A program made the translations under genes and the position numbers. This document shows, in pieces, positions 9,290 through 18,227 of a stretch of 64,000 bases of DNA. This DNA comes from Moraxella nasibovis (GTDB lineage Bacteria; Pseudomonadota; Gammaproteobacteria; Pseudomonadales; Moraxellaceae). The notes under the pieces are model-generated. The model did no database searches and was not told the origin of the DNA. It worked only from the letters and a program-made list of their open reading frames with translations. Position 1 is the stretch's first letter; each line of letters starts with the position of its first letter. The stretch is from positions 248,001-312,000 of the forward strand of contig NZ_CP089975.1 in the NCBI RefSeq assembly GCF_029581575.1. The letters are read 5' to 3'.

Positions 9290-10177
9290 ATGTGCCAGCT
9301 ATTAGGAATGAACTGCAACACACCCACCGACATTGGGTTTAGTTTTACGGGCTTTCGTCAGCGGGGTGGGGCGACTGACCACCACGAGGACGGCTTTGGC
9401 ATTGCTTTTTTTGAAAAAAGCGACTCGGGGCGAATGGGGCTGCGTCAGTTTCATGACAACCAGCCCAGTCACCTATCCCCTGTGGCAGATTTGATTAACC
9501 AATACCCCATCAAAGCCATGAATGTCATCGCTCACATCAGACGAGCCACCACTGGCGAGAAAAACAACCTTGCCAATATCCACCCCTTTGTGCGTGAGGT
9601 CTGGGGCGAGCAGTGGGCATTTGCGCACAATGGGCAGATGACCGACAGCTTTATGCGCCGTACCCAGAGGCTTTCTGCCAATGGCAATGCCGAGCACTAT
9701 GCCCCCGTGGGGACGACTGACAGCGAGCTTGCGTTTTGCTATCTGTTAAACCGCTTAAAAGCCACTTTCAAGACTCGCCCGTCTGATGAGGCTTTGTTTG
9801 CGTTTTTGACAGCGCAGTGCCGCTATCTGTCCGCCAATGGATTGTTCAACTGCTTGATTTCTAACGGCGATTGGCAGCTGGCTTATGCAGGCAGTTTGCT
9901 GTTTTATCTGACTCGCCAAGCGCCATTTGGTGAGGCAAAGCTGTCGGATGGCGAGATGAGCGTGAACTTTAATGATGTCACCACCGCCAAGGACAAAGTG
10001 ACGGTGATCGTCACCATACCGCTCACCACCAATGAAAAATGGCAACAAATCGCCGTGGACGAATGCTTGGTGTTCAAAGACGGTGCGGTGGTGTTCCAAG
10101 ACACGCCAAGCAAAAAAACCTACATGAGCATCGAGGACGGCATCGCCTTGGCACGCAGTGTGGGGGCGAGTATTTAG
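9290..10177 (+). CDS. Class II glutamine amidotransferase (YafJ/GATase_4 type)
   Basis: N-terminal-nucleophile amidotransferase domain protein of 295 residues. The start at 9290 is chosen because it places the catalytic Cys directly after Met (MCQLLGMNCNTP), as needed after Met removal; the longer frame from 9173 would bury it. The GFRQRGG and HEDGFGIAFF segments, HIRRATTG, and AFAHNGQM are family hallmarks that line the glutamine pocket. It resembles E. coli YafJ, a putative amidotransferase of unknown acceptor. It stands alone without a synthase partner next to it, so its physiological reaction cannot be read from context. Confidence 0.85.
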   Translation: MCQLLGMNCNTPTDIGFSFTGFRQRGGATDHHEDGFGIAFFEKSDSGRMGLRQFHDNQPSHLSPVADLINQYPIKAMNVIAHIRRATTGEKNNLANIHPFVREVWGEQWAFAHNGQMTDSFMRRTQRLSANGNAEHYAPVGTTDSELAFCYLLNRLKATFKTRPSDEALFAFLTAQCRYLSANGLFNCLISNGDWQLAYAGSLLFYLTRQAPFGEAKLSDGEMSVNFNDVTTAKDKVTVIVTIPLTTNEKWQQIAVDECLVFKDGAVVFQDTPSKKTYMSIEDGIALARSVGASI

Positions 10178-10257
10178 GATTTGCTCTGTGGATTTGGGTT
10201 GCTGTGGCGGATGGGGCAGGTGGGTGTGGTTGAATTGATCAAAGTCAAAAAGTGTGA

Positions 10258-10284
10258 TTAAAAATTTGCACCATAAGTGCAAAA
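10258..10284 (-). terminator. Hairpin after the small minus-strand membrane protein
   Basis: On the minus strand TTTGCAC, a 5-base loop, GTGCAAA and then TTTTT follow directly after the stop of the gene at 10292-10777. Confidence 0.6.
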
Positions 10285-10291
10285 TGTCCAT

Positions 10292-10777
10292 TTAACGGCT
10301 ATTTTCATAAACCCAACGCCGACAATCGCCATATTTATAAAATTTGACATACAAATGCACTTGATATAAATTATCAAAATTATAATCACCCACCGATATT
10401 TCGTTTTCTCCCACACAAAACTGCCTTTTAAAAGAATGGCTACTGGTATCGTAGGCGGGTAATTCTGTGTCGGCAATTTTTTGAATATTTTCTAACAAAA
10501 TCTTGGTGTCGATATAAGACAAATTGTGATATTTGTAAGTAATACTAATGGATTGAGCGTCGGTGCGTTTATGGTCATCTCGTTCATCAAATGGGGGCAA
10601 GCCGATTGTAATGGTATTCAAGATTTGTTGCAATTCGGCTTGCTTTTTATCATAATCCAATGTGATTGGGGCGTGATATTTGGGGTTTTTGAATACATCC
10701 ACCCAAAAATAAATCATCATGGGTAGCATAAAAGCCAAGATAGCTGCGGTAAAAATACCACGAATCATACTTTTCAT
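10292..10777 (-). CDS. Hypothetical single-pass membrane-anchored protein
   Basis: Unrecognised protein of 161 residues from the ATG at 10777, which is preceded by AAGGTGGG; a GTG at 10786 would add three residues. Residues about 5-28 are hydrophobic (FTAAILAFMLPMMIYFWVDV), giving an N-terminal membrane anchor or uncleaved signal, followed by a ~130-residue hydrophilic domain with two Cys residues (FCVGE and YGDCRRW) that could form a disulfide if exported. It lies just downstream of the duplicated prfC end and the toxin-antitoxin pair. No functional assignment is possible. Confidence 0.65.
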   Translation of the reverse strand: MKSMIRGIFTAAILAFMLPMMIYFWVDVFKNPKYHAPITLDYDKKQAELQQILNTITIGLPPFDERDDHKRTDAQSISITYKYHNLSYIDTKILLENIQKIADTELPAYDTSSHSFKRQFCVGENEISVGDYNFDNLYQVHLYVKFYKYGDCRRWVYENSR

Positions 10778-10797
10778 ACTACCCACCTTAAAAATTA

Positions 10798-10871
10798 GTG
10801 TTCACGAGTCGCCCTAAACTCCACCTCAGGATAACGCTCTTGCATTAATTGCAAATTAACACGGCTTGGGG
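10798..10871 (-). pseudogene. Duplicated 3' end of prfC (last 24 codons and stop)
   Basis: Read on the minus strand, this stretch encodes [18 protein letters not shown] then RATREH and a stop, which matches the C-terminus of the intact prfC at 11536-11607 except Ala for Ser. The DNA identity is high but not complete and the stop is TAA instead of TGA. It has no start and no upstream prfC sequence, so it is an orphan tail. It is in the same orientation as the real gene, and the two copies form direct repeats of about 72 bp enclosing the PIN/RHH pair. It marks a recombination or insertion event at the end of prfC. Confidence 0.9.
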
Positions 10872-10887
10872 AAAATTGACAAATAAA

Positions 10888-11094
10888 TCATAACGCCTTA
10901 TCAAGCAAAGCCATTGCCTTTTTAATATCGCCTTGTTTAGCTCTGTTTTCAAAGCGTTTTTTTGCTTCATATTCGGCAAGCATATTGGACATTGTTTCAT
11001 CTATTAAACGAGCAACACTCAATCCTTGCTCATTGGCTATAGCACTTAGGCGTTCGTGTTTGTCATTGCTGACTTGAAGTGTTAATGTCGTCAT
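10888..11094 (-). CDS. Ribbon-helix-helix-type antitoxin
   Basis: Small protein of 68 residues beginning MTTLTLQVSNDKHERLSAIA, typical of CopG/Arc-like (RHH) antitoxins: a short beta strand (TLTLQV) followed by two helices, the second containing SVARLIDETMSNML. The charged C-terminal tail (KKRFENRAKQGDIKKAM) probably binds the toxin. The ribosome-binding site AAGGAGT lies within the end of the upstream toxin gene, and the two frames overlap by 32 bp. It would neutralise the PIN protein and autoregulate the operon, as known for such pairs. Function is inferred from fold pattern and neighbour. Confidence 0.75.
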   Translation of the reverse strand: MTTLTLQVSNDKHERLSAIANEQGLSVARLIDETMSNMLAEYEAKKRFENRAKQGDIKKAMALLDKAL

Positions 11095-11512
11095 TATGAC
11101 TCCTTAATTGCAATAATTGTTCTGGTGTCAAAATTTGAATGCCAAAATTTAATTCATTTTGGCGAAAATCTTTTTGATTATGACTGACAATAATATTGGC
11201 ATTACCTGCAACCGCCAATTCTATCAAATGATTGTCGCCTTCATCTTTTAAATTGGGTCGCCACAAATAAAAAATACGCACCCATTCGCACACAGATAAC
11301 AGCGCATTTAAAATTTCATTGCGTTCAGCCAATGATAATTTGCTTTTGACAAAAATATCATCACGAGCCAAAACATCTTCATATTCTGCCAATAATGCCA
11401 CACCAATAATCGGTATAAATTCGCCTTTTAAGCAGGCTTTAATTAGGCGGTTGGCGTGATAAGACCCCAAACACGCCCCCACCAAAATATTGGTATCCAA
11501 GACAACTTTCAT
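11063..11512 (-). CDS. PIN-domain toxin (putative toxin-antitoxin component)
   Basis: A 149-residue PIN-domain protein. The N-terminus VVLDTNILVGACL carries the first metal-binding Asp; ALLAEYEDVLAR supplies the conserved acidic residue, and DEGDNHLIELAVAG with ANIIVSHNQKDF supplies the later acidic residues. PIN toxins are Mg2+-dependent ribonucleases. It belongs to the group annotated as putative toxin-antitoxin system toxin component, PIN family. The toxin is encoded first and overlaps the antitoxin, the reverse of the most common order. The pair sits between prfC and its duplicated tail. Confidence 0.82.
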   Translation of the reverse strand: MKVVLDTNILVGACLGSYHANRLIKACLKGEFIPIIGVALLAEYEDVLARDDIFVKSKLSLAERNEILNALLSVCEWVRIFYLWRPNLKDEGDNHLIELAVAGNANIIVSHNQKDFRQNELNFGIQILTPEQLLQLRSHNDDINTSSQQ

Positions 11513-11535
11513 TATAATTTCACATTAATCTAAAA

Positions 11536-13116
11536 TCAATGCTCACGAGTGCTACGGAACTCCACCTCAGGATAACGCTCCTGCATTAATTGCAAATTAA
11601 CACGGCTTGGGGCAAGGTAGGTCAGATAACCACCGCCGTCCACCGACAGCTGGTCGTGGGCTTTTTTCTTAAATTTTTCAAACGCCACTTTGTCATCCGA
11701 GTGCACCCACCGCACGGTAGCGATAGAAATCGGCTCAAAGCTACATTGCACTTTATATTCTTCAAGCAAACGATGTGCCACCACTTCAAATTGTAGCACG
11801 CCCACCGCTCCCAAAATCAAATCATTATTGATTTGGGGCATAAAGACTTGCGTTGCTCCTTCCTCACTAAGCTGTTGCAAGCCTTTTTGCAGTTGCTTGG
11901 ATTTTAAAGGGTCTTTTAGCACCACACGGCGGAATAATTCTGGGGCAAAGTGCGGAATGCCTGTAAAATTCAAGGTTTCGCCACTGGTGAAACTGTCGCC
12001 AATCTGAATCGTGCCGTGATTGTGCAAGCCGATGATGTCGCCTGCGTACGCCTCTTCTAGCGTCTCACGGTCGCCTGCTAGGAACATCAGTGCGTCCGAC
12101 ACTCGCACTTCTTTGCCGATACGCACATGATTCATTTTCATGCCTCGCTCGTACTTGCCAGAGCAAATTCGCATAAAGGCGACACGGTCTCGGTGTTTGG
12201 GGTCCATATTGGCTTGGATTTTAAAGACAAAACCTGTGAAATTTGGCTCATCTGCACGGACCACTCGCTCCACCGCCGTGTGGTCTTTTGGTGCTGGGGC
12301 GTGGCGAGTTAAAATGTCCAAAATCATATTCACGCCAAAGTTGCCCAAAGCCGTACCAAACAGCACAGGCGTTTGGCGACCTGCCAAAAATTCTGCTTCG
12401 TCCCAATCCTCAAAACTCATCTGAGCAAGTTCAAGACCTTCAATAAAATCATTCCACATCAGCTCGCCTAGGCGTTCTTTGATGTCGGCATGATCGTAGC
12501 CATCACGAGTTTCAATGTCGGCAATCTCCGAGCCAAAGCCTTTTTTATAAAAATAAGTCTTATCCTCAAGCAGATGATACACCCCCACAAAATCCTGCCC
12601 CATACCAATGGGGTAAGCAAACGGAATGCATTTGATTTTTAGGACACTTTCAATCTCGTCCAGTAGCTCGAGCGGATTTTTGATTTCACGGTCAAGTTTA
12701 TTGACAAAACTGATGATTGGCGTATCACGCATACGGCACACTTCCATCAGCTTAATCGTCCGCTCTTCCACGCCTTTTGCCCCGTCAATCACCATAAGTG
12801 CAGAGTCCACAGCGGTCAAAGTGCGGTAAGTATCTTCCGAGAAGTCAGCGTGTCCAGGGGTGTCAAGCAAATTCACCATACAATCAGCATAAGGAAACTG
12901 CATCACCGAAGTCGTAATAGAAATGCCCCGTTCCTGTTCCATACTCATCCAGTCTGATGTGGCGTGTTTGTCGGTTTTGCGAGATTTGACCTCGCCTGCT
13001 TTTTGGATCACCTGCCCCCAAAGTAGCAGTTTTTCGGTCATCGTGGTCTTACCTGCGTCAGGGTGGCTGATGATGGCGAAGGTACGGCGGCGGTTGATTT
13101 GGGAAATTAGGTTCAT
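11536..13116 (-). CDS. prfC: Peptide chain release factor 3
   Basis: GTPase that removes RF1/RF2 from the ribosome after termination. The protein has 526 residues, matching E. coli RF3 (529). G motifs are clear: SHPDAGKTT (G1), [12 protein letters not shown] (G3) and NKLDRE (G4). The body continues through the elongation-factor-like domains II and III and ends in [11 protein letters not shown]. It is divergent from dgkA. The gene is intact although its 3' end is repeated 0.7 kb downstream. Confidence 0.97.
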   Translation of the reverse strand: MNLISQINRRRTFAIISHPDAGKTTMTEKLLLWGQVIQKAGEVKSRKTDKHATSDWMSMEQERGISITTSVMQFPYADCMVNLLDTPGHADFSEDTYRTLTAVDSALMVIDGAKGVEERTIKLMEVCRMRDTPIISFVNKLDREIKNPLELLDEIESVLKIKCIPFAYPIGMGQDFVGVYHLLEDKTYFYKKGFGSEIADIETRDGYDHADIKERLGELMWNDFIEGLELAQMSFEDWDEAEFLAGRQTPVLFGTALGNFGVNMILDILTRHAPAPKDHTAVERVVRADEPNFTGFVFKIQANMDPKHRDRVAFMRICSGKYERGMKMNHVRIGKEVRVSDALMFLAGDRETLEEAYAGDIIGLHNHGTIQIGDSFTSGETLNFTGIPHFAPELFRRVVLKDPLKSKQLQKGLQQLSEEGATQVFMPQINNDLILGAVGVLQFEVVAHRLLEEYKVQCSFEPISIATVRWVHSDDKVAFEKFKKKAHDQLSVDGGGYLTYLAPSRVNLQLMQERYPEVEFRSTREH

Positions 13117-13170
13117 AATACAGTCATCAATGTTTAAAAAAGTGGTTTATTTTAGCAGATTTACCAGTAA

Positions 13171-13198
13171 TTGAAAAATAAAGAATGGGTGCTATAAT
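13171..13198 (+). promoter_or_regulatory. Sigma-70 promoter for dgkA
   Basis: TTGAAA at 13171-13176 and TATAAT at 13193-13198 are separated by 16 bp, 27 bp before the dgkA start. Confidence 0.7.
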
Positions 13199-13224
13199 GA
13201 ATTAATCACCCTACAGGAAAAACC

Positions 13225-13587
13225 ATGTCCGCATTCAACCAAGCCAAAGGCTTAAAACGCATCATCAAAACCCTATCGTACTCTAAAGATGGCTTTAAAG
13301 TTGCCATCAAAGAGCCTGCCATTTTTCAGTTGATTTGTCTGCATTTGCCGTTGATGGCGGCAGCGTTGTGGCTAGATTTTGCGGTGGCGGTTAAGATGAT
13401 ATTGATTGTTGGCTCATTTTTGTCGCTCATTGTGGAATTTTTTAATACCGCCTTAGAAGCCGCCGTGGATCACACTTCCATGGAGATTCATCCGCTCGCC
13501 AAAATCGCCAAAGATGTCGGCTCATCGGCTCAGTGGCTTGCGCTTATCTTGGTGGCAATTTTGTGGACTATGGCGTTATTTGCATAA
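13225..13587 (+). CDS. dgkA: Diacylglycerol kinase
   Basis: Integral membrane kinase converting diacylglycerol to phosphatidic acid, used to recycle diacylglycerol from envelope metabolism. It has 120 residues, the usual size (about 120). Three hydrophobic segments and the conserved motif EFFNTALEAAVDH (residues about 71-83) with the catalytic Glu identify it. An AGGAAAAACC ribosome-binding site precedes the ATG, and a consensus promoter lies just upstream. Confidence 0.95.
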   Translation: MSAFNQAKGLKRIIKTLSYSKDGFKVAIKEPAIFQLICLHLPLMAAALWLDFAVAVKMILIVGSFLSLIVEFFNTALEAAVDHTSMEIHPLAKIAKDVGSSAQWLALILVAILWTMALFA

Positions 13588-13664
13588 AGTTTTTGAACTT
13601 GGGCGAATGATTTTCCCATGATGAGTATTTTTTGGTTATAATAGGTAAAATTTTACCTTTTGTG

Positions 13665-16577
13665 ATGACCATGACCGACCTAACCGATTATACCCACATT
13701 CCAAGCCTTGCCACCTTTGACACCACAAGCATTGGCAAAAACCGCCCACCTGTGATTTTGGTGGACGGCTCATATTATCTGTTTCGCTGTTTTCATGGCT
13801 TGCCGCCGCTTTCCAACAAAGACGGCTTGCCGACCAATGCCACCCGTGGCGTACTAAATGCCCTAAACAAACTCATCAAAAAATACAACCCCACCCATAT
13901 GGCGGTTGCCTTTGACACCAAAGCCCCGACCTTTCGCCACGAGCTGTCGGACGCTTACAAAGCCCACCGCCCACCGATGGACGATGATTTGCGGGTGCAG
14001 ATTCCCTACATTCATAAGATGATTGAGAGCCTTGGCATACCACTTATCACCATTGACGGCTTTGAAGCGGACGACATCATCGGCACGCTTGCCCACACCG
14101 CGTGCCAAAATGGCTACCCTGTCGTCATTTCCACAGGCGACAAGGATATGGCACAGCTTGTCAATGATTGTGTGATATTAGAAGACAGTTTTAAGGACAA
14201 AATCACCGATGCAGATGGTGTATTTGAAAAATTTGGCGTACACAACACCCAAATCGCCGATTATCTCACTCTCATGGGTGATGCCTCTGACGGCATCGCT
14301 GGCATTCCCAAAGTGGGGGCAAAAACCGCCAGTAAATTACTCACCGACTATGGCGACATTGACGGCATTTTGGCAAATCTTGCCAACATCAAAGGCGTGG
14401 TGGGTAAAAACATTGCCGAACATCAAGGCGAAATCCCCCTAAATCGCACCCTTGCCACCATTGTTACCAATTTGGCTTTGCCCATTTCTTTTGATGAATT
14501 AAAATTGGACAACAGCCAAACTGCAACCATTGGGCGAGCCAAAGCGTTATATCAATTATTTAATGAATTAGAATTTAAAAAAGAAATGGCGGAACAATCG
14601 GCACTCTTAAAATTAGCCGATATGCCAATTACCGATGATTTATTTGCCAATGATGAATTAACACATAATCCATTAAATAATGATTTATCAAATAACGACT
14701 TATCAAATGGCGAATTAAGCGTTAAACCTTTACCGATTAAGCCGACCCATTATCACAACATTGATAATGAAACCGACTTTTTAAATTTAATCACTCAGTT
14801 AAAAAACAGCCCCCATTTTGCCATTGATACCGAGACCACCGACATCAATTGGCAAAAAGCAGAATTGGTCGGTATTAGCATTTCTCTTGATAATTATAAT
14901 GGCTACTACATTCCTGTGGGGCATACGGGCGATTTTAATTTATTGATAGACAATCAATTAGAGCTTGATTTTGTGTTAAATGAATTAAAGCCCATTTTGG
15001 AAAATCAGAGCATTGGCAAAATCGGTCAGCACATCAAATACGACAGTCATATTTTTAAAAAATATGGCATTGAACTGGTTAATTGGCAAATGGACACCAT
15101 GCTGGCAAGCTATGTGATAAATAGCGTGGCGACACGGCATAATATGGACGATTTGGCAAGCCATTATTTGGGCGTAACGACCACCTCGTTTGAAGAAGTG
15201 GCGGGCAAAGGGGCAAAGCAAATTTCCTTTGACAAAGTAGAACTTGAAAAAGCGAGCCAATATGCTTGTGAAGATGCGGACATCACCTTTAGGCTGTTTA
15301 GTGTGTTTGATGAGTATTTAAATCAAGACCCAAATGCCAAAAACTTACTGACCAAATTAGAAATCCCCACCGCCCAAATTTTGGCTCAAATGGAATATGA
15401 TGGGATTTTGATTAAGCCTGAATTTTTGGGTAAATTGTCGGCAGTCTTTGACAATCAAATTTATGAGTTGGAACAAAAAGCCTTTGAATTGGCGGGCGAG
15501 AATTTTAATGTGGCAAGCCCCAAACAGCTTGGCGAGATTTTGTTTGGCAAATTGGGCATTTCTGGCGGTAAAAAAACCAAAACAGGGCAATATTCCACAT
15601 CGGAGGCGACCCTTGCCAAGATTGACCACCCGCTTGTGGAAGTGGTGCTAGAACACCGCAGTCTCTCCAAGCTCAAAAGCACCTACACGGACGCACTCAT
15701 CAAGGCTGCCGACAAGGGCGGGCGGGTGCACACCAGCTATCATCAGGCTTTGACGAGTACGGGGCGATTGTCGTCATCTGACCCCAACCTGCAAAACATT
15801 CCGATTCGCACCGACACAGGACGGCTGATTCGTCAGGCGTTTGTCGCTCCCAAAGGGCGAGTGATATTGGCGGCGGACTATTCGCAAATTGAGCTACGGC
15901 TGATGGCTCATTTTAGTGGCGATGAGAGTTTGATTCATGCCTTTAACAACAACCTAGACATTCACACCGCCACCGCCAGCGAGATTATGGGCAAATCGCT
16001 TGATGAAGTAACACCAAACGAGAGACGCTCGGCTAAGGCGGTGAATTTTGGACTGCTCTATGGTATGGGCGTGTTTGGGCTTGCCAAACAGCTTGGCGTG
16101 GGCAACGATGTCGCCAAAGACTACATCAAACGCTACTTTGCCCGCTATCCTTTAATCAATGATTATATGGAAAACACCAAAACGCACGCCAAAGAGCTGG
16201 GCTATGTTACCACCATTTTGGGGCGAAAGCTCTATGCCCCTGACATCAATTCATCAAATGTGATGATAAGACAAGGAGCGGAGCGAGCCAGTATTAACGC
16301 TCCGCTACAAGGCTCGGCGGCGGAGATTATCAAACTTGCGATGATTGCCGTGGATAAGGTTTTGCCCAAAGACCACGCCAAACTTTTGCTCCAAGTCCAC
16401 GATGAGCTTGTGTTTGAAGTGGATGCCGACAAGGTGGACGAGATTGGCGAGCTTATCAAAACGGCAATGCAAAATGTGCTAACCGACACCGCCCGTGAGC
16501 TTGGTTGGACGGTGGATTTTGCCGTGCCACTCTTGGTGGAGATTGGCGTGGGCGAAAATTGGGACGAGGCTCATTGA
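13665..16577 (+). CDS. polA: DNA polymerase I
   Basis: DNA repair and Okazaki-fragment processing enzyme of about 970 residues (start ATG at 13665 or 13671; no strong ribosome-binding site distinguishes them). The domains, in order, are the 5' nuclease (VDGSYYLFRCFHGLPPL, then DDIIGTLA and GDKDMAQLV), 3'-5' exonuclease with an intact first motif FAIDTETTDIN, and polymerase with motif A DYSQIELRLMAH, motif B RRSAKAVNFGLLYGMG and motif C VHDELVFEV. An unusual A+T-rich linker between the nuclease and exonuclease domains encodes three tandem five-residue repeats (NNDLS, NNDLS, NGELS). The enzyme should be proofreading-competent. Confidence 0.97.
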   Translation: MTMTDLTDYTHIPSLATFDTTSIGKNRPPVILVDGSYYLFRCFHGLPPLSNKDGLPTNATRGVLNALNKLIKKYNPTHMAVAFDTKAPTFRHELSDAYKAHRPPMDDDLRVQIPYIHKMIESLGIPLITIDGFEADDIIGTLAHTACQNGYPVVISTGDKDMAQLVNDCVILEDSFKDKITDADGVFEKFGVHNTQIADYLTLMGDASDGIAGIPKVGAKTASKLLTDYGDIDGILANLANIKGVVGKNIAEHQGEIPLNRTLATIVTNLALPISFDELKLDNSQTATIGRAKALYQLFNELEFKKEMAEQSALLKLADMPITDDLFANDELTHNPLNNDLSNNDLSNGELSVKPLPIKPTHYHNIDNETDFLNLITQLKNSPHFAIDTETTDINWQKAELVGISISLDNYNGYYIPVGHTGDFNLLIDNQLELDFVLNELKPILENQSIGKIGQHIKYDSHIFKKYGIELVNWQMDTMLASYVINSVATRHNMDDLASHYLGVTTTSFEEVAGKGAKQISFDKVELEKASQYACEDADITFRLFSVFDEYLNQDPNAKNLLTKLEIPTAQILAQMEYDGILIKPEFLGKLSAVFDNQIYELEQKAFELAGENFNVASPKQLGEILFGKLGISGGKKTKTGQYSTSEATLAKIDHPLVEVVLEHRSLSKLKSTYTDALIKAADKGGRVHTSYHQALTSTGRLSSSDPNLQNIPIRTDTGRLIRQAFVAPKGRVILAADYSQIELRLMAHFSGDESLIHAFNNNLDIHTATASEIMGKSLDEVTPNERRSAKAVNFGLLYGMGVFGLAKQLGVGNDVAKDYIKRYFARYPLINDYMENTKTHAKELGYVTTILGRKLYAPDINSSNVMIRQGAERASINAPLQGSAAEIIKLAMIAVDKVLPKDHAKLLLQVHDELVFEVDADKVDEIGELIKTAMQNVLTDTARELGWTVDFAVPLLVEIGVGENWDEAH
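14676..14720 (+). repeat. Three 15-bp in-frame repeats in the polA linker
   Basis: AATAATGATTTATCA, AATAACGACTTATCA and AATGGCGAATTAAGC lie head to tail and keep the reading frame, encoding NNDLS-NNDLS-NGELS. They lie between the 5' nuclease and exonuclease domains of PolA. Confidence 0.8.
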
Positions 16578-16661
16578 TTTTGAGTTTTCTTGGATTTTTC
16601 ATACCGATTGACTTATGATAGAATGCTTGTTATTTGATATTGTTTTAATGGATTTGGAAAA

Positions 16662-18167
16662 ATGATCACACAACACGAATTTACCACGCTTGCCGAACAA
16701 GGCTACACCCACATTCCCCTCATCAAAAAACGCCTAATGGACGATGCCACGCCTGTATCGGTCTTTGCCAATTTGCGTCAGTTTTTTGCGTCTGCGTATT
16801 TGTTTGAATCGGTGGTGGGGGGCGAACGCTGGGCGAGATACTCCATGATTGGGTTGGGTTCGGACATTGTCATTGAATACCATGATGGCGAAGTGGTTTT
16901 AAAGGACAAACGCACCGACACCATCACCACGCACCACCAAAATCCTTTTGAATTTATCCGTCAATTTATGGCAAATTATAAAACGCCCACGCAGGACACA
17001 TTGCCTGATTTGCCAGCGTTTAGCGGTGGTTTGGTGGGGTATTTTGGCTATGACATGATACGAGTCATTGAGCCGTCTGTTGGCACATCAAATTCCCCCA
17101 ATCCCTTAAATTTGCCTGATATGTGGCTGACGCTGTCCAATCAAGTGGTGGTGTTTGACAATTTGGAACACACGCTCTCCATCGTGGTTTATGCCGATGC
17201 TCATGCCAAAGACGGCTACAAAAAAGCCCTAAAAAGTTTGACCATCATTGAAAATCTGCTCTCGCACAAGCCTGATTTGAGCGTCAAAAAACAGCCCCTG
17301 CCACATTTTGTGTCGCACACAGGGCAAAACAAATACTGCACCGATGTCAATCGCATTAAGGACTATATTAAGGCAGGCGATGTCATGCAAGTTGTGCCTG
17401 CTCAGCGCTTGACGGGCGAATTTGATGGCGATCCATTGGCGGTGTATCGTGCTTTAAGATATTTAAATCCATCGCCGTATTTGTTTTTGATTCAAGGCGA
17501 GCTGGCTGATGATGAGCCGTTTCACATTGTTGGGGCGTCGCCTGAGATTTTGTCTCGTATTGAAACGGTGGGCGATGAACGCAAAGTCACGGTGCGACCA
17601 CTGGCAGGCACTCGCAGAAGGGGCGTGGATTTGGCGGAAGATTTGGCACTGGAAGAAGAGCTTTTGTCCGACCAAAAAGAAATCGCCGAACATCTGATGC
17701 TGATTGATTTGGGGCGTAATGACATTGGCAAAGTGTGCGACATTGGCACGGTCAAGGTTACGGACAAAATGTTTATTGAACGCTACTCGCAAGTCATGCA
17801 CATCGCCAGTAATGTTGAAGGCGTGGTGCGAGATGACAAGGACGCTCTTGATGTCTTTTGTGCAACTTTCCCAGCAGGCACGCTCTCAGGGGCTCCCAAA
17901 ATCCGAGCCATGCAAATCATTGATGAAGTTGAGCCTGTTCGCCGTAGTGTGTTCGGTGGGGCGGTGGGCTATCTGGGCTGGGCGGGCAACATGGACACTG
18001 CCATTGCCATTCGTACTGCCGTACTCAAAGACGGGCAAGTCCATATCCAAGCAGGGGCAGGCGTGGTGGCAGACTCCGACCCTGTGGCAGAATGGGATGA
18101 AACCAACAAAAAAGCCCTTGCCATCGTCAAGGCGGTGGAGATGGCGTGTGGTGGGCTTATGGTTTAG
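16662..18167 (+). CDS. trpE: Anthranilate synthase component I
   Basis: Makes anthranilate from chorismate, the first committed step of tryptophan synthesis. It has 501 residues. The N-terminal feedback site is recognisable (LFESVVGGERWARYSMIG, equivalent of the LLES motif that binds tryptophan). Chorismate-binding signatures are RPLAGTRRRG, DQKEIAEHLMLIDLGRND, and FPAGTLSGAPKIRAM. No trpG or other trp gene adjoins it in this window, so the glutaminase subunit must be encoded elsewhere. A possible -35 TTGACT lies at 16608; no leader peptide or attenuator is obvious. It converges on the minus-strand AAA/WYL operon. Confidence 0.95.
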   Translation: MITQHEFTTLAEQGYTHIPLIKKRLMDDATPVSVFANLRQFFASAYLFESVVGGERWARYSMIGLGSDIVIEYHDGEVVLKDKRTDTITTHHQNPFEFIRQFMANYKTPTQDTLPDLPAFSGGLVGYFGYDMIRVIEPSVGTSNSPNPLNLPDMWLTLSNQVVVFDNLEHTLSIVVYADAHAKDGYKKALKSLTIIENLLSHKPDLSVKKQPLPHFVSHTGQNKYCTDVNRIKDYIKAGDVMQVVPAQRLTGEFDGDPLAVYRALRYLNPSPYLFLIQGELADDEPFHIVGASPEILSRIETVGDERKVTVRPLAGTRRRGVDLAEDLALEEELLSDQKEIAEHLMLIDLGRNDIGKVCDIGTVKVTDKMFIERYSQVMHIASNVEGVVRDDKDALDVFCATFPAGTLSGAPKIRAMQIIDEVEPVRRSVFGGAVGYLGWAGNMDTAIAIRTAVLKDGQVHIQAGAGVVADSDPVAEWDETNKKALAIVKAVEMACGGLMV

Positions 18168-18227
18168 GGGTTGGTAACGGGTGTTTTTTGGGGAGTGGGT
18201 CTGTTTGGCTCTCCAAAAAAAGTTATT

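Noticed and set aside
9755..10291. 178-codon minus-strand frame opposite the amidotransferase
   Set aside because: It is antisense to a well-conserved gene, His/Gln-rich shadow composition, no ribosome-binding site and no family resemblance.
10798..11607. SXT/R391-type integrative element at prfC
   Set aside because: Those insert at the 5' end of prfC; here the 3' end is duplicated and no integrase or att core is seen.
14985..15682. Several overlapping minus-strand frames within polA
   Set aside because: They are shadows of the polA reading frame with no motifs.
18168..18227. Hairpin TTTTTTGGGGAG/CTCTCCAAAAAA in the trpE convergent gap as terminator
   Set aside because: The T and A runs are inside the stem rather than after it on either strand, so its role is unclear.
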